Assembly (NCBI GenBank): GCA_036003045.1
Contig: DASYSS010000030.1
Span: forward strand, 1 to 64,000
Origin: Gemmatimonadaceae bacterium
GTDB lineage: Bacteria > Gemmatimonadota > Gemmatimonadetes > Gemmatimonadales > Gemmatimonadaceae
Direction: 5' to 3'
Length of the DNA stretch: 64,000 bases
Shown here: positions 19,001-27,264 of the stretch, one piece after another
Layout: every line of letters begins with the position of its first letter
How positions within the stretch are numbered: the first letter of the stretch is position 1
The notes under the pieces: generated by a model
The model's database searches: none
Told to the model about the DNA's origin: nothing
What the model saw: only the letters and a program-made list of their open reading frames with translations
Program-made: the position numbers and the translations under genes

Positions 19001-19357
19001 CGCGCCGACGCTCGCGATCGACGAAACGCCGTCGGTCGTGTTGTTCCAGCTCGCGCCGCCGTTGATCGTCTTCCACACTCCGCCATCCACGGCGCCGAAG
19101 TAGAACACGTCGCGCTTGGTCGGGTCGCCGACGACGGCGACTGCGCGTCCGCCCCTGAAGGGGCCGACGAGCCGCCAGCGAAGGCCGCGCAGCTCGCGCG
19201 CGGCTGCCGCGTATCGTGACGAATCGAGCAGACCGAGCGTCGCCTCGCGCGCCGGCGCTCGCTGCGCCGCGATGATCGCGCATGGCGCGGCCGCCGAGGC
19301 CGCGAGAAACACGAGGGAGAGTCCAGCGACTGCGAGGGGAGCGAATCGGTGGGCCAT
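16001..19357 (-). CDS. secreted BNR/VPS10-domain propeller protein (glycosyl-hydrolase-like)
   Basis: The 1118-residue protein has a signal peptide (AVAGLSLVFLAASAAA) and then more than ten BNR/Asp-box repeats of the type YRSTDAGKSWTHLG, YRSTDGGKTWQRV and WKSTDGGRTFTRL. These form two sortilin-type beta propellers over roughly residues 40-780. The C-terminal third holds a sandwich-like region and a helical segment rich in Ala and Lys. Such proteins are common in soil bacteria and are usually annotated as glycosyl hydrolases on the basis of the propeller alone; I see no confirmed catalytic residues. The start at 19357 was chosen because the signal peptide begins there; upstream in-frame sequence is Arg-rich noise. 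Confidence 0.82.
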   Translation of the reverse strand: MAHRFAPLAVAGLSLVFLAASAAAPCAIIAAQRAPAREATLGLLDSSRYAAAARELRGLRWRLVGPFRGGRAVAVVGDPTKRDVFYFGAVDGGVWKTINGGASWNNTTDGVSSIASVGAIAIAPSDPNVVYAGGGEADLREDWTYGDGMYRSTDAGKSWTHLGLDDARHISRIVVDPRDPDRVFVAALGHASGKNSTRGVYRSTDGGKTWQRVLFTNDSTGAAEIEMDPSNPRILFAALWHMQRTPWGFTAGNGSLWKTADGGDTWRDISGAPGIPKNPLGRIGMSVSRANPQRVYATIECPPEDSTGGIFRSDDDGATWQRTNGDQKWMVRPWYYGEITADPADTNTVYVMNLSTWKSTDGGRTFTRLRLPHGDTHALWIDPKDSRRMISGNDGGATISFDGGSNWSSIMNQPTAQFYHVATDDQWPYRIYGAQQDNTTVSIVSRSDNGVIDESDWWPVGGGESGYIAPKPGNPNVVIAGTYTGTMTRYDVKTKQTKDISVWLNNYDGWPARDVPNRFQWTYPIVYSTHDPRVLYSSANRIFKSTDDGDSWQPISPDLTRHDPTTLGPAGGPITYDMTGTEWYASVFALAESPRSGDILWAGSDDGLIHVTRDRGTTWANVTPAAMARFTRVSIVEPSHFDPATAYVAANRYQLDDFKPYLYKTSDFGRTWTAINTGIPDGAYTRSIREDPVRRGLLYAGTETGVYYSSDDGAHWEPLQLNLPRASVRDLKVQGSDLIAATHGRAMWVLDDVSPLRTLADSVRRAAIHLFTPDTATRFAAGHFRTTTDGENPPAGVIVDYWLSSAAGGLDPRDSLRLEFLDASGKVIRHFSSAAPPDSVKSAAFARMGADSAHAQGTSPGKQPTDTMSLKVRGSRELLNDTLAFAPSDSIVTARAGLNRFVWDLRYPATREAKDVVNDEGSTLGPVAAPGTYTVRLIGKGRTLTSTVAVRGDPRLTTTQADYDAQLALALAVQTKTNEVSDAAKRILELEHALDDRVAAAKGQSYEKRVADAAKPIHATLETIRDSLVEIHSHADEITLHYPIRYYNMLLSLAGMVQSADAGPTKQESAILQDLRPKIDAHLAKLRSVEGTDVASFNALLKELNVPAIPGPPPVIVP

Positions 19358-19389
19358 GTTGGAACGGTCAGTTGTGGACCAGTGAGATT

Positions 19390-21045
19390 CTATCGTCGTC
19401 GCCTGTTTCGCGCCGGAGGCGCGGCCGCGTTCCCGGTCGGCGGCCATGCGACGACCGCCGGTTCGCTCTCGACGCCGGTCGCGCTGATCGCCGTCACCGC
19501 GATCTCGTTCGGGTTCGAGCTCGACATCGAATCGACGGCGATTTGGGTGGCGGCGCCGGGCTGGAGCTTCGTCGTCCAAACGCCCCCCGCGCCGCGCACC
19601 TGAACGAGCCACCACCGGGGCGGGGCGGCGGCGGCGGCGTTCGAAATCACCGTCACCGTGGGCGCGGAGGGCGTGGTCGCTAGCGATGGGGACGGCGGCG
19701 CGGCGGCGCCGAGCCACGTGAAAGCGGGCACCAACGCCCGCTGCGCATAGTCTCGCGCGAGACTGCGCGCGAGACGTTCGTTGTCCGCAAGCAACGCACT
19801 CAGGCGGAAGTGTACATGACCGGGTGGATCAGCCGAGCCGGCGCGTGCATCGCGAATGGTCGTGATCTGTGTTTCGATTTCGTCGATCGGCCAGCTGTCG
19901 AATCCACCGTAGACTTTCGACGTGTAGAGGCCGGGCCAGACGAACCGGTGCATGGGATTCTCGGTGCGCCACCACGAGTCGAGCGCTCGGAAGCGATCCT
20001 GCGCGCCGTCGACCTGCCAGTAGAGTTGCGGCGCGATGTAGTCGACCCAGCCCTGGTTGAGCCAGCGCCGCGAGTCAGCATAGATCTCGCTGAAGGAGTC
20101 GAGTCCTGTGATGCCGGCGGGCGATCCCGGTCGCCAGATGCCGAACGGACTGATGCCGACGATCATCGCCGGCTTGATCGCTTTCACGCTCTTGTAGAGC
20201 GACTGCACGAAGTCGTCGATGTTGGCGCGGCGCCATGAGTCGCGGTCGCCGAACCCGTGCCCCGCCCCGTACCGCTTCCATGAGCGCCCGTCGGCGAAGT
20301 TGATCTCTTCGGTGACGCGGATGCGCTTCTTCTTCACTCGGCGGGTGTACGTGCGCGTCTCGCGATACGGATAGAAGTAGTCGTCGATGTGGATGCCGTC
20401 GACGTCGTAGCGGCGAGCGACGTCGAGAATCGTCTCGAGCACGTACTTGCGCGCCGCTGGGTTGCCCGGATCGATCCACGTCTGCTTTCCGTACTTCACG
20501 ATCCAGTCCGGATGCTGTCGTGTGACGTGCGTCGAGGCCGGCTTGCCGGGCACGCCCGGAAGTATTGCGCGGAACGGGTTGAACCATGCGTGCAGTTGCA
20601 GCCCGCGTGCGTGCGCCGCTGACACGGCAAACGCGAGCGGATCGTATGACGGCGACGGACCGACGCCCGACTGTCCCGAGAGGAGCGGCGACCAGGGCGC
20701 GTACTTCGTCGGGTAGAATGCGTCGCTCGCGAGGCGGACGTGGAGAATCACCGCGTTCAATCCGATCGCCGCTGCGTCGTCGAGCAGTGCGATGAGCTCC
20801 GCACGCTGCGCGTCCGGCGAGAGTCCCGGCTTCGACGGCCAATCGCGGAAACCGCGATCGTAGATCGGCGTCACCCACGCCGCGCGAAACTCGCGCGGTA
20901 CCGCGGGCGGCGGCGCGAGTGGTGGCGCTGACGCAGAGGTATTCGCCGGCGGCGCGCCGGAGGGAGCGACCTGTGCGGCGGCCAACGACGCGGACAGGGC
21001 CGCGTGAACGATGACGAGGGACCGGGTGAGCATCGCGTGCAACAT
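19390..21045 (-). CDS. glycosyl hydrolase-like family 10 (GHL10, YngK-type) exoprotein
   Basis: The 551-residue protein has a signal peptide and a Pro/Ala-rich spacer. A TIM-barrel domain then begins at PREFRAAWVTPIYDRGFRD, with GLNAVILHVR, HAWFNPFRA, VDGIHIDDYFYPY and YIAPQLYWQ. These are the GHL10/DUF187 signatures, and the Asp-Asp pair in HIDDY is the likely catalytic region. A fibronectin-like C-terminal region follows. It probably acts on cell-wall or extracellular polysaccharide. The ATG at 21045 is used; ATGs at 21033 and a TTG at 21051 are alternatives. It precedes the propeller gene by 32 bases on the same strand. Confidence 0.85.
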   Translation of the reverse strand: MLHAMLTRSLVIVHAALSASLAAAQVAPSGAPPANTSASAPPLAPPPAVPREFRAAWVTPIYDRGFRDWPSKPGLSPDAQRAELIALLDDAAAIGLNAVILHVRLASDAFYPTKYAPWSPLLSGQSGVGPSPSYDPLAFAVSAAHARGLQLHAWFNPFRAILPGVPGKPASTHVTRQHPDWIVKYGKQTWIDPGNPAARKYVLETILDVARRYDVDGIHIDDYFYPYRETRTYTRRVKKKRIRVTEEINFADGRSWKRYGAGHGFGDRDSWRRANIDDFVQSLYKSVKAIKPAMIVGISPFGIWRPGSPAGITGLDSFSEIYADSRRWLNQGWVDYIAPQLYWQVDGAQDRFRALDSWWRTENPMHRFVWPGLYTSKVYGGFDSWPIDEIETQITTIRDARAGSADPPGHVHFRLSALLADNERLARSLARDYAQRALVPAFTWLGAAAPPSPSLATTPSAPTVTVISNAAAAAPPRWWLVQVRGAGGVWTTKLQPGAATQIAVDSMSSSNPNEIAVTAISATGVESEPAVVAWPPTGNAAAPPARNRRRR

Positions 21046-21225
21046 AAGCAAGGATCGCCGCGCTCGCGGAACCCTGGCACGAACAGTGCTCTATAAAGAG
21101 CCGGCGATACCGCGAGAGGGAGACCGCGCGAGCGGCTGAAGGTGGGGCGCGGATCGTCACGGTAGGGGAGAGCAGGATGCGCGGGGAGCAGGCTGTTGCG
21201 GCCGCTCCCCGCGCCGCTTTTCAGA

Positions 21226-22818
21226 CTACCGCTTGTCGTCACCACCCCCACCCGATGACCCGAGCGGCGGCGTCGACGTCGGTTCGCGTCGCCATTTCGT
21301 CGCTTGCTCGTAGTCGTACACCAGTTTGATCAATCGTTCCTCGTCGAACGCGCGGCCGAAGAACGTCATGCCGGCCGGCAGCGTGTTGTTTCGCGTATAG
21401 CCCATCGGGACGGTGATCGCTGGATTTCCCGTCGTCGGGGAAAACACTTGGCTGTTGTCGCCGGCCGGCGTGTTGAGATCGCCGATCAGCCTCGGCGGGT
21501 TGCTCCACGTCGGATAGATCAAGGCGTCGAGCTGAAGCCGGTCCATCGTGCGAGCCACCGCCTCACGCAGCCCGTCGCGCACGCGCTGGCGCCCCTGACA
21601 TCCTGGTACGGAGTCCGGCGGCAACTTCACCGAGTCGGCGTCCAGCAGCCGGACCTGCACCGAAGGATGATATCGTCGACTCGTGACGATGGCGTGCAGG
21701 TCGTGGACGGGAGCGCGATCGCCTTGTTCGGCGAGCCACGCGTTGAACTCGAACTTGAACGGGTTGCATCCGCCGCGGTTCGACCGGCGGATCGAGTCGA
21801 GCTCGGTGATCGTCACCGTGTCGAGGACCGTCGCCCCGGCGGCTCGCAGGTCCTTCACGGCTCGCTCGAAAACAGACCGCACTTCGGGATCGACCGTCGG
21901 ACCTTCGAACGCCTGCCGAAGAATGCCGATCCGTGCGCCCTTGAGACCGCCTCGTACCAGCGCCGCCGCATAGTTCGGCAGTTGCTTGTTCCTCACGGCC
22001 GCGGTGGCCGGATCGTCGGGGTCGTAGCCGGCCACGACTTGAAGGACGGCGACGGCGTCTGCGACGCTCCTCGCCATCGGCCCCGCGATGTCGGCGAACA
22101 AACTGAGTGGCGCGATGCCGGCTCGGCTCGTGAGCCCCATCGTCGATCGGATGCCGACGAGCGACTGGTGCGAGCTCGGTCCGCGGATCGAGTTTCCGGT
22201 GTCGGTCCCGAGCCCGACTTCTCCGAGGTCAGCGGCGACGGCCGCGGCGGTCCCGCCCGACGACCCCGCGGTCACGCGGTCCAGGGCGTACGGGTTCTTC
22301 GTGTATCCCGGCAGCACGGAGTTCACGGTCTCGATGGGACTGAACGCGAATTCCGCCATGTTAGACTTTGCTAACACGATCGCGCCGGCCTCCTTGATGC
22401 GGCGCACCTGAAACGCGTCCTTCGCCGGCGCGTACCCTTTGAGCGCGAGATTCCCCGCCGCCGTCTGCAGCCCGATCGTCTGGAAATTGTCCTTGACGAT
22501 CATCGGGATGCAGTGAAGCGGTCCGACGAACTGGCGGTTCGCGGCGAAGCGCCGGTCCAACGAATCGGCCGTGGCCAGCGCATCGGGATTGACGACCGTG
22601 ATCGCGTTGATCGCCGGTCCCTGTTTGTCGTACGCCGCGATTCGGTCGAGGTACGCCTGCACGAGCGCGTGACAGGTCAACCCTCCGCTTCGCATTGCCG
22701 CGTGGACGTCCGCGATCGTCGTCTCGTCGACGCGAAAGGGTCGCTGCGCGGGCGACGCGGCTGGAACCATGGATGAGACGACAGCGAGCGCGCCGGCGAG
22801 CAGTGGCCGAGCATTCAT
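21226..22818 (-). CDS. secreted amidase (amidase signature family)
   Basis: The 530-residue protein has a cleavable signal peptide ending SPAQ and the full amidase-signature domain. The catalytic triad can be placed: Lys109 in IPMIVKDNF, cis-Ser186 in TAGSSGGTAAA and nucleophile Ser210 in GTDTGNSIRGPSS. These enzymes hydrolyse amides to acid and ammonia; export suggests an extracytoplasmic substrate. The ATG at 22818 follows an AGGA and starts the signal peptide. A Gly-rich tail ends the protein. It is divergent from the DUF2911 gene. Confidence 0.9.
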   Translation of the reverse strand: MNARPLLAGALAVVSSMVPAASPAQRPFRVDETTIADVHAAMRSGGLTCHALVQAYLDRIAAYDKQGPAINAITVVNPDALATADSLDRRFAANRQFVGPLHCIPMIVKDNFQTIGLQTAAGNLALKGYAPAKDAFQVRRIKEAGAIVLAKSNMAEFAFSPIETVNSVLPGYTKNPYALDRVTAGSSGGTAAAVAADLGEVGLGTDTGNSIRGPSSHQSLVGIRSTMGLTSRAGIAPLSLFADIAGPMARSVADAVAVLQVVAGYDPDDPATAAVRNKQLPNYAAALVRGGLKGARIGILRQAFEGPTVDPEVRSVFERAVKDLRAAGATVLDTVTITELDSIRRSNRGGCNPFKFEFNAWLAEQGDRAPVHDLHAIVTSRRYHPSVQVRLLDADSVKLPPDSVPGCQGRQRVRDGLREAVARTMDRLQLDALIYPTWSNPPRLIGDLNTPAGDNSQVFSPTTGNPAITVPMGYTRNNTLPAGMTFFGRAFDEERLIKLVYDYEQATKWRREPTSTPPLGSSGGGGDDKR

Positions 22819-22972
22819 GGTGCACCGATTCCTGTGGACGTTCGGATCGCCGGGATTGTACCCGGGGATCGCCCCCGAGAGAACCCTCACCGCGGTGGGC
22901 GTGACGACTTGCGGCGCGTACGGGGCCCCAGTCATCCTCCAAGCGCCTACCCACCACACTTCCGGAGAAACT

Positions 22973-23584
22973 ATGCTTCGCCTCGTCGGACGCGCCGCGG
23001 CGCTCGCGGTGCTCGGATCGGTCGTCCATGCCCAACAGCCGAAGGAAACGCCTCGGATGGCGGCGAGCAGCTTCGCGACCGTCGAAGTGCATGTGAACTC
23101 CCGCCCGATCGGCAACGAATGGTATGCCGAGGACGCGGGCTACACCGGACCGGCGCGCATCGCCATCTCGTACGGTCAGCCGCACGCCCGCGGGCGCAAG
23201 ATCGTCGGGGGTCTCATCCCGAACGACACCGTGTGGCGCTTCGGGGCGAACGACGCCACGAGTCTTCACACCGACCTCGATCTCACCATCGGACCGCTGG
23301 CGGTGCCCCGCGGCGACTACACGCTTTATCTCGTGCACGCCGGCAACAACTGGGACCTGATTCTCAACAGCCAGACCGCGATCTGGGGAACCGACCGCAA
23401 TCCCTCGAAGGACATCGGCCGCGTGCGCCTCACCGCACGAACGCTCACCGATTCCGAGGACGCGCTGAGCATCTACCTGACGCCAAATTCGACGAATCCC
23501 AGCCGACAGGCTGACCCGGCCGGCGTGCTCCGCATCAAGTGGGGAACCGTCGAGCTCTCGACGCCCTGGAAGGTCAAGATCTGA
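22973..23584 (+). CDS. DUF2911 periplasmic protein
   Basis: The 203-residue protein has a short signal peptide (AAALAVLGSVVHAQ) and a single DUF2911 domain with RIAISYGQPHARGRKI, NDTVWRFGANDAT and PRGDYTLYLVH. The family is widespread in Bacteroidota and Gemmatimonadota and is of unknown function, probably a beta-rich envelope protein. GGAG lies five bases before the ATG. Its TGA overlaps the ATG of the TauE/SafE gene (TGATG), so it is the first gene of a five-gene coupled unit, although nothing else ties it to sulfur metabolism. Confidence 0.82.
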   Translation: MLRLVGRAAALAVLGSVVHAQQPKETPRMAASSFATVEVHVNSRPIGNEWYAEDAGYTGPARIAISYGQPHARGRKIVGGLIPNDTVWRFGANDATSLHTDLDLTIGPLAVPRGDYTLYLVHAGNNWDLILNSQTAIWGTDRNPSKDIGRVRLTARTLTDSEDALSIYLTPNSTNPSRQADPAGVLRIKWGTVELSTPWKVKI

Positions 23585-24420
23585 TGAACCTGGCGTCCCT
23601 CGCCCTGCTCGTCGGCGTCGGATCTTTCGCCGCCGGTCTGCTTGGATCTCTGACTGGATTGGGCGGGGGAATCATCGTCGTGCCGATGCTGACGCTGCTC
23701 TTTCACATCGACATGCGTTACGCGATCGGCGCATCGCTCATCGCGGTGATCGCCACATCCTCGGGCGCGGCGGCGGCGTACGTCCGCGAGGGATACACGA
23801 ATGTTCGCATCGCCATCCTGCTCGAGATCGCGACGACCATCGGTGCGCTCATCGGCGCGATGCTCTCCGTCCACACGACCCAGGCAAAGCTCTCCATACT
23901 GTTCGGAGTCGTTCTGATCGCCACGGCGCTTCGCTCCCTGCGTCCTCGGGCCGAGCACGCGATTCTGACGACGCCCGATCGCTGGGCGGCTTTTTTTCAG
24001 CTCGACTCGTCCTACCCGACCCCATCCGGACCCCAGCACTACTCGGCGCGTCGGATCCCGGGTGGGTTCGCGTTGATGCTCGTCGGCGGGGTTCTGTCGG
24101 CGTTGCTCGGCATCGGCGCCGGGATCATCAAAGTGCTGGCGATGGACCAGGTGATGTCGCTGCCGTTCAAGGTGTCCACGACGACCAGCAACTTCATGAT
24201 CGGGGTGACCGCCGCCGTCAGCGCGGCGGTGTACCTGCACCAGGGCCAAATCGACCCGGCGATTTCCTTTCCGGTCATGCTCGGCGCCGGAGGCGGCGCG
24301 TTGCTGGGGGCGCGGATTCTGACCCGTGCCGACGTGCGATGGCTCCGTCCGCTGTTCACGGTGATCGTGTTCGTCGCCGCGGTCGAGATGCTGTACAAGG
24401 GATTTACGGGAACCATCTGA
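23584..24420 (+). CDS. TauE/SafE-family sulfite/sulfonate exporter
   Basis: The 278-residue inner-membrane protein has two repeats of about four transmembrane helices, with the family motif GLGGGIIVVPML in the first half and GIGAGIIKVLAM in the second. TauE/SafE proteins export sulfite, sulfoacetate or related C-S anions. Its start overlaps the DUF2911 stop, and its own stop overlaps the DUF1634 start, both in TGATG arrangements. Downstream are a DUF1634 membrane partner, a cytochrome b and a sulfite-oxidase-like enzyme, which supports a sulfite role over other anions. Confidence 0.85.
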   Translation: MNLASLALLVGVGSFAAGLLGSLTGLGGGIIVVPMLTLLFHIDMRYAIGASLIAVIATSSGAAAAYVREGYTNVRIAILLEIATTIGALIGAMLSVHTTQAKLSILFGVVLIATALRSLRPRAEHAILTTPDRWAAFFQLDSSYPTPSGPQHYSARRIPGGFALMLVGGVLSALLGIGAGIIKVLAMDQVMSLPFKVSTTTSNFMIGVTAAVSAAVYLHQGQIDPAISFPVMLGAGGGALLGARILTRADVRWLRPLFTVIVFVAAVEMLYKGFTGTI

Positions 24421-24800
24421 TGGCGACTCGCGTTTCGGAACACGAGGTACAACAGGCGATCGGCGGGTTGCTCCGGCTTGGCGTGATCGTCGCGGCGGCT
24501 GTCACGGCGCTGGGCGGCGCGCTGCTGCTCATCCAGCACGGCGGCGACCCGGTGGCCCACCGGACCTTTCGCGGTGAACCGCCGGCGCTCGAGTCGATCG
24601 TCAGCATCGTCCGCGGCGCGCTGACGTTCAACGGCGAAGCGATCGCGCAGCTCGGATTGTTGCTCCTGATCGCGACGCCGGTCGCGCGCGTCGCGTTCAC
24701 GCTCGTCGCCTTCGCGCTGCAGCGGGATCGGAAGTACGTCGTGATCACGTCGATCGTTCTGTCGTTGCTGGTGTACGCCCTGGCATTCGGCAAAGCATGA
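24420..24800 (+). CDS. DUF1634 membrane protein
   Basis: The 126-residue protein has three predicted transmembrane helices, around residues 15-38, 70-105 and 110-124, with the DUF1634 pattern from QAIGGLLRLGV to VYALAFGKA. DUF1634 genes commonly follow TauE/SafE genes and may encode an accessory subunit. Both ends overlap the neighbouring genes (TGATG upstream, ATGA downstream). It is probably translated together with, and bound to, the exporter. Confidence 0.8.
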   Translation: MATRVSEHEVQQAIGGLLRLGVIVAAAVTALGGALLLIQHGGDPVAHRTFRGEPPALESIVSIVRGALTFNGEAIAQLGLLLLIATPVARVAFTLVAFALQRDRKYVVITSIVLSLLVYALAFGKA

Positions 24801-25543
24801 AGAAGCGTCATCATCCTGTCGTCCGCATCACGCATTGGATCAACGTCGTCGCGCTCACGATCATGGTCGGGAGCGGGCTACGGATTTTCAATGCGTACCC
24901 CGCGTTCGCCCGCCGCGGGGAGACCTTCTGTTGTTATCCCTTCGAGCGGAAGCCGATTCCGGCCAGCCTGACGTTCGGCGGCTGGCTCGCCGGCGCGCGA
25001 AACTGGCACTTCGCGATGATGTGGGTGCTCGTCGTGAACGGACTCGTCTACCTCGGTTTCGTCTACACCCACGGCGAATGGCGCGACCTCGTGCCGCGCC
25101 GCGGCGTGGTGCGCGACGCGTGGGAGATGGTCCGGTTCTACGTCACGGCGCGAAAGGACCATCCGCGACAGGGCAAGCACAACGCACTGCAGCGGATGGT
25201 GTACTTCTCGTTTCCGATTCTCGGCGCGCTCGCGGTCATCACGGGAATCGCGATCTGGAAGCCGGTCCAACTCGCCTTTCTCACGCACTTGCTCGGCGGC
25301 TACGTCTGGGCGCGCTACTGGCACTTCGTCGTCATGCTGCTGCTCGTCGTGCTGACGTTCGGACATATTTTCATGGTGTTTGCCGTCGATCCGTATTCGA
25401 TGGTCTCGATGGTCACCGGCACCTACAAGGAGCAGTGGTCGCCGGAGGAGCGGAACGCGCGTCCGTTCGTTCATCTGCTACCGGCGCACCAGCCCGCGGG
25501 CGCGGGCACGACGCCGTCGTCAACACCGCCTCCCGCCGCATGA
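24797..25543 (+). CDS. cytochrome b561-type membrane subunit
   Basis: The 248-residue protein has four transmembrane helices and conserved membrane histidines (VVRITHWINV, ARNWHFAMM, RYWHFVVMLLL, TFGHIF), as in the diheme cytochrome b of Ni-Fe hydrogenase and thiosulfate reductase. It should carry electrons between the periplasmic molybdoenzyme encoded next and the quinone pool. Between helices 1 and 2 a loop holds an adjacent Cys pair (ETFCCYPF), which is unusual. The gene overlaps DUF1634 by four bases and the next gene by four bases. The Pro-rich C-terminus is likely disordered. Confidence 0.85.
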   Translation: MKKRHHPVVRITHWINVVALTIMVGSGLRIFNAYPAFARRGETFCCYPFERKPIPASLTFGGWLAGARNWHFAMMWVLVVNGLVYLGFVYTHGEWRDLVPRRGVVRDAWEMVRFYVTARKDHPRQGKHNALQRMVYFSFPILGALAVITGIAIWKPVQLAFLTHLLGGYVWARYWHFVVMLLLVVLTFGHIFMVFAVDPYSMVSMVTGTYKEQWSPEERNARPFVHLLPAHQPAGAGTTPSSTPPPAA

Positions 25544-26301
25544 GCGACTCGAGACCACCGCGGCCACCGTCGCACATCGCCGAACGATTCGCCATCGACC
25601 GACGCCGCTTTCTCATGGCGAGCGGCGGCGCGCTCGGCGCCGCGATATTGGCCGCGTGCGACTCGATGGGGCCCAAGTCGGCGGGAGGCTTGCTCAAGTT
25701 CGCGGAGCGAAAGAACGAGTCGCTCGAGCGCGTGCTGTTCCGGCACACGTCGATGGACGCCCCCTCCTCGAGCGCGAGAGCGGCGGGCTCGCATTTCCCA
25801 TCGTACTTCGTCTCGAAGCGGGTGCCCGTTTGGGACGAGGCGACGCGCGGCGTCTGGCGGCTCCAGGTCGGCGGAATGGTGAAGCAGCCGCTCAGCCTTT
25901 CACTCGCCGATCTCGCGTCGCTGCCGCGGACAGGCTATCGGCTCGACCACTTCTGTGTGGAAGGCTGGACGGCCGTCGCGACGCGCACCGGTGTCGCGCT
26001 CGCCGATTTGGCGAAGCTCGCTGGCGTGCAACCGGGCGCGCAGTACGTCGATTTCGAGTCGTTCGACGACGACTATCACGAGAGCTGGGACATCGACAGC
26101 GCGATGCATCCGCAGACGATCGTCGTCTACGCGCAGGACGGGCACTATCTGAATCCCGCGTGGGGCGCGCCCGCGCGCATCTACTCGCCGGTCAAACTCG
26201 GCTACAAGAACACGAAGTACCTGACGCGCATCATGTTTCTCCCCCGGCGCACCGGCGGATACTGGAGCGATCAGGGCTACGAGTGGTACGGCGGCGTCTG
26301 A
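25540..26301 (+). CDS. Tat-exported sulfite-oxidase-like molybdopterin oxidoreductase
   Basis: The 253-residue protein has a Tat signal (RRRF at residues 22-24 after Asp, then a hydrophobic stretch) ending in ILAAC, so it may also be lipidated at Cys40. The rest is a sulfite oxidase/MsrP-type Mo-pterin domain. Cys139 in DHFCVEGW is the expected molybdenum ligand, and GVALADLAKLAG, QYVDFESFDDDYHESWD and GYKNTKYLTRI follow the family order. The ATG at 25540 overlaps the cytochrome b stop in an ATGA junction. Likely role: periplasmic oxidation of sulfite or reduction of an S/N-oxide, coupled through the cytochrome. Confidence 0.85.
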   Translation: MSDSRPPRPPSHIAERFAIDRRRFLMASGGALGAAILAACDSMGPKSAGGLLKFAERKNESLERVLFRHTSMDAPSSSARAAGSHFPSYFVSKRVPVWDEATRGVWRLQVGGMVKQPLSLSLADLASLPRTGYRLDHFCVEGWTAVATRTGVALADLAKLAGVQPGAQYVDFESFDDDYHESWDIDSAMHPQTIVVYAQDGHYLNPAWGAPARIYSPVKLGYKNTKYLTRIMFLPRRTGGYWSDQGYEWYGGV

Positions 26302-26320
26302 GGCGACGCGCGGACCGCGC

Positions 26321-26839
26321 CTATGACTTGAGCTTGTAGACGAAGGTGATCTGCGGCGGGGAGACGCCGGGCTCAACGAACGTCAGCTGTCCCGAAGTCC
26401 ACGTCGCCTGGTCCGTCGTGCTGTCCGTCGCGTTCGTGAACGTGATCGTCGAGCTGCCGGACGGCATCGCCCACGTGCCGCCGGTGCTGTCGGAGTAGAG
26501 ATCCGACACCCCCGGGAGCGTCTCGCGGTAATTCGTGACGATGGAATACGTGCCGCCCGCGTTCAGCGTGATCGTCCCCGACATTACCTCGAGCTTGAAT
26601 CCGCCGGTGTCGGAGAAGATCGCCGCCGGCGGCGGCGCCGAATTGATCGTGGAGATGGCATACGACCCATTCGGCGATTTGTTCGACGGACCACCCGGCC
26701 CCGTGGGCCCGGAGTCGCTGCCGCACGCCGCGAGGAACGTCGACGTCACCGCCGCGCAGAGCGCGAGCAGCGCGCGCCCTCGACCGGACGACGCGTTTCT
26801 TGCATCATGACCGAAGCGTCTCATTGGCATATGACTCAT
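26321..26839 (-). CDS. small secreted lipoprotein of unknown function
   Basis: The 172-residue product begins MSHMPMRRFGHDARN, with an Arg-containing n-region, a hydrophobic core and the lipobox FLAACGS. A Gly/Pro-rich linker (SGPTGPGGPSN) follows, then a roughly 110-residue beta-rich domain with GGTYSIVTNYRET and GGTWAMPSGSSTITFT. This resembles small lipocalin-like surface lipoproteins, but I do not recognise a family. A strong GGAGGGAAGG lies just before the start. The start codon overlaps the divergent cupredoxin start by nine bases. Confidence 0.7.
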   Translation of the reverse strand: MSHMPMRRFGHDARNASSGRGRALLALCAAVTSTFLAACGSDSGPTGPGGPSNKSPNGSYAISTINSAPPPAAIFSDTGGFKLEVMSGTITLNAGGTYSIVTNYRETLPGVSDLYSDSTGGTWAMPSGSSTITFTNATDSTTDQATWTSGQLTFVEPGVSPPQITFVYKLKS

Positions 26840-27235
26840 CGACCTTCCCTCCTCGTGTCGTCCATCCCCGTCCTGCGCGTCGTCCGTCGCGTTGCAGCGG
26901 CGGGGCTCATTTTCGTCACCACGACGGTTGCCTGCTCGACCTCGCCGGACTCCAAACCGTCCACCAACCAAACCGTCGACATCTTCACCGTTGGCGACGC
27001 CTTCAGCCCCGTCTTCGCAACCGTGAACGCCGGCGACACCGTGCGTTGGAGCTTCACCGGCGGGTCCGACGGACAAGGCCACAACGTTCGCTTCACTCCC
27101 GCCGGCAACGGCGCTCCCGCCGATATCAACGTTCTCAAAACCGGCACCGCGACCCGCATCTTCTCGACCCGCGGAACGTTCAACTACGTCTGCGACGTAC
27201 ATCCCGGCATGACCGGCAGCGTCACAGTTCAGTAG
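26831..27235 (+). CDS. cupredoxin-domain (plastocyanin-like) copper protein
   Basis: From the ATG at 26831 the protein is 134 residues: an export signal up to about residue 35, then a cupredoxin domain. The type 1 copper ligands are all visible: His84 (QGHNVRF), Cys121, His124 and Met127 in YVCDVHPGM. It is therefore a periplasmic or lipid-anchored electron carrier. The start is uncertain: the ATG at 26831 has no Shine-Dalgarno, an ATG at 26807 is possible, and a GTG inside would still leave a hydrophobic signal. The gene converges with the DUF1501 gene 29 bases downstream. Confidence 0.82.
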   Translation: MTHRPSLLVSSIPVLRVVRRVAAAGLIFVTTTVACSTSPDSKPSTNQTVDIFTVGDAFSPVFATVNAGDTVRWSFTGGSDGQGHNVRFTPAGNGAPADINVLKTGTATRIFSTRGTFNYVCDVHPGMTGSVTVQ

Positions 27236-27264
27236 CTCATTCGCCTTTTTTCCGGCCGACCGGT

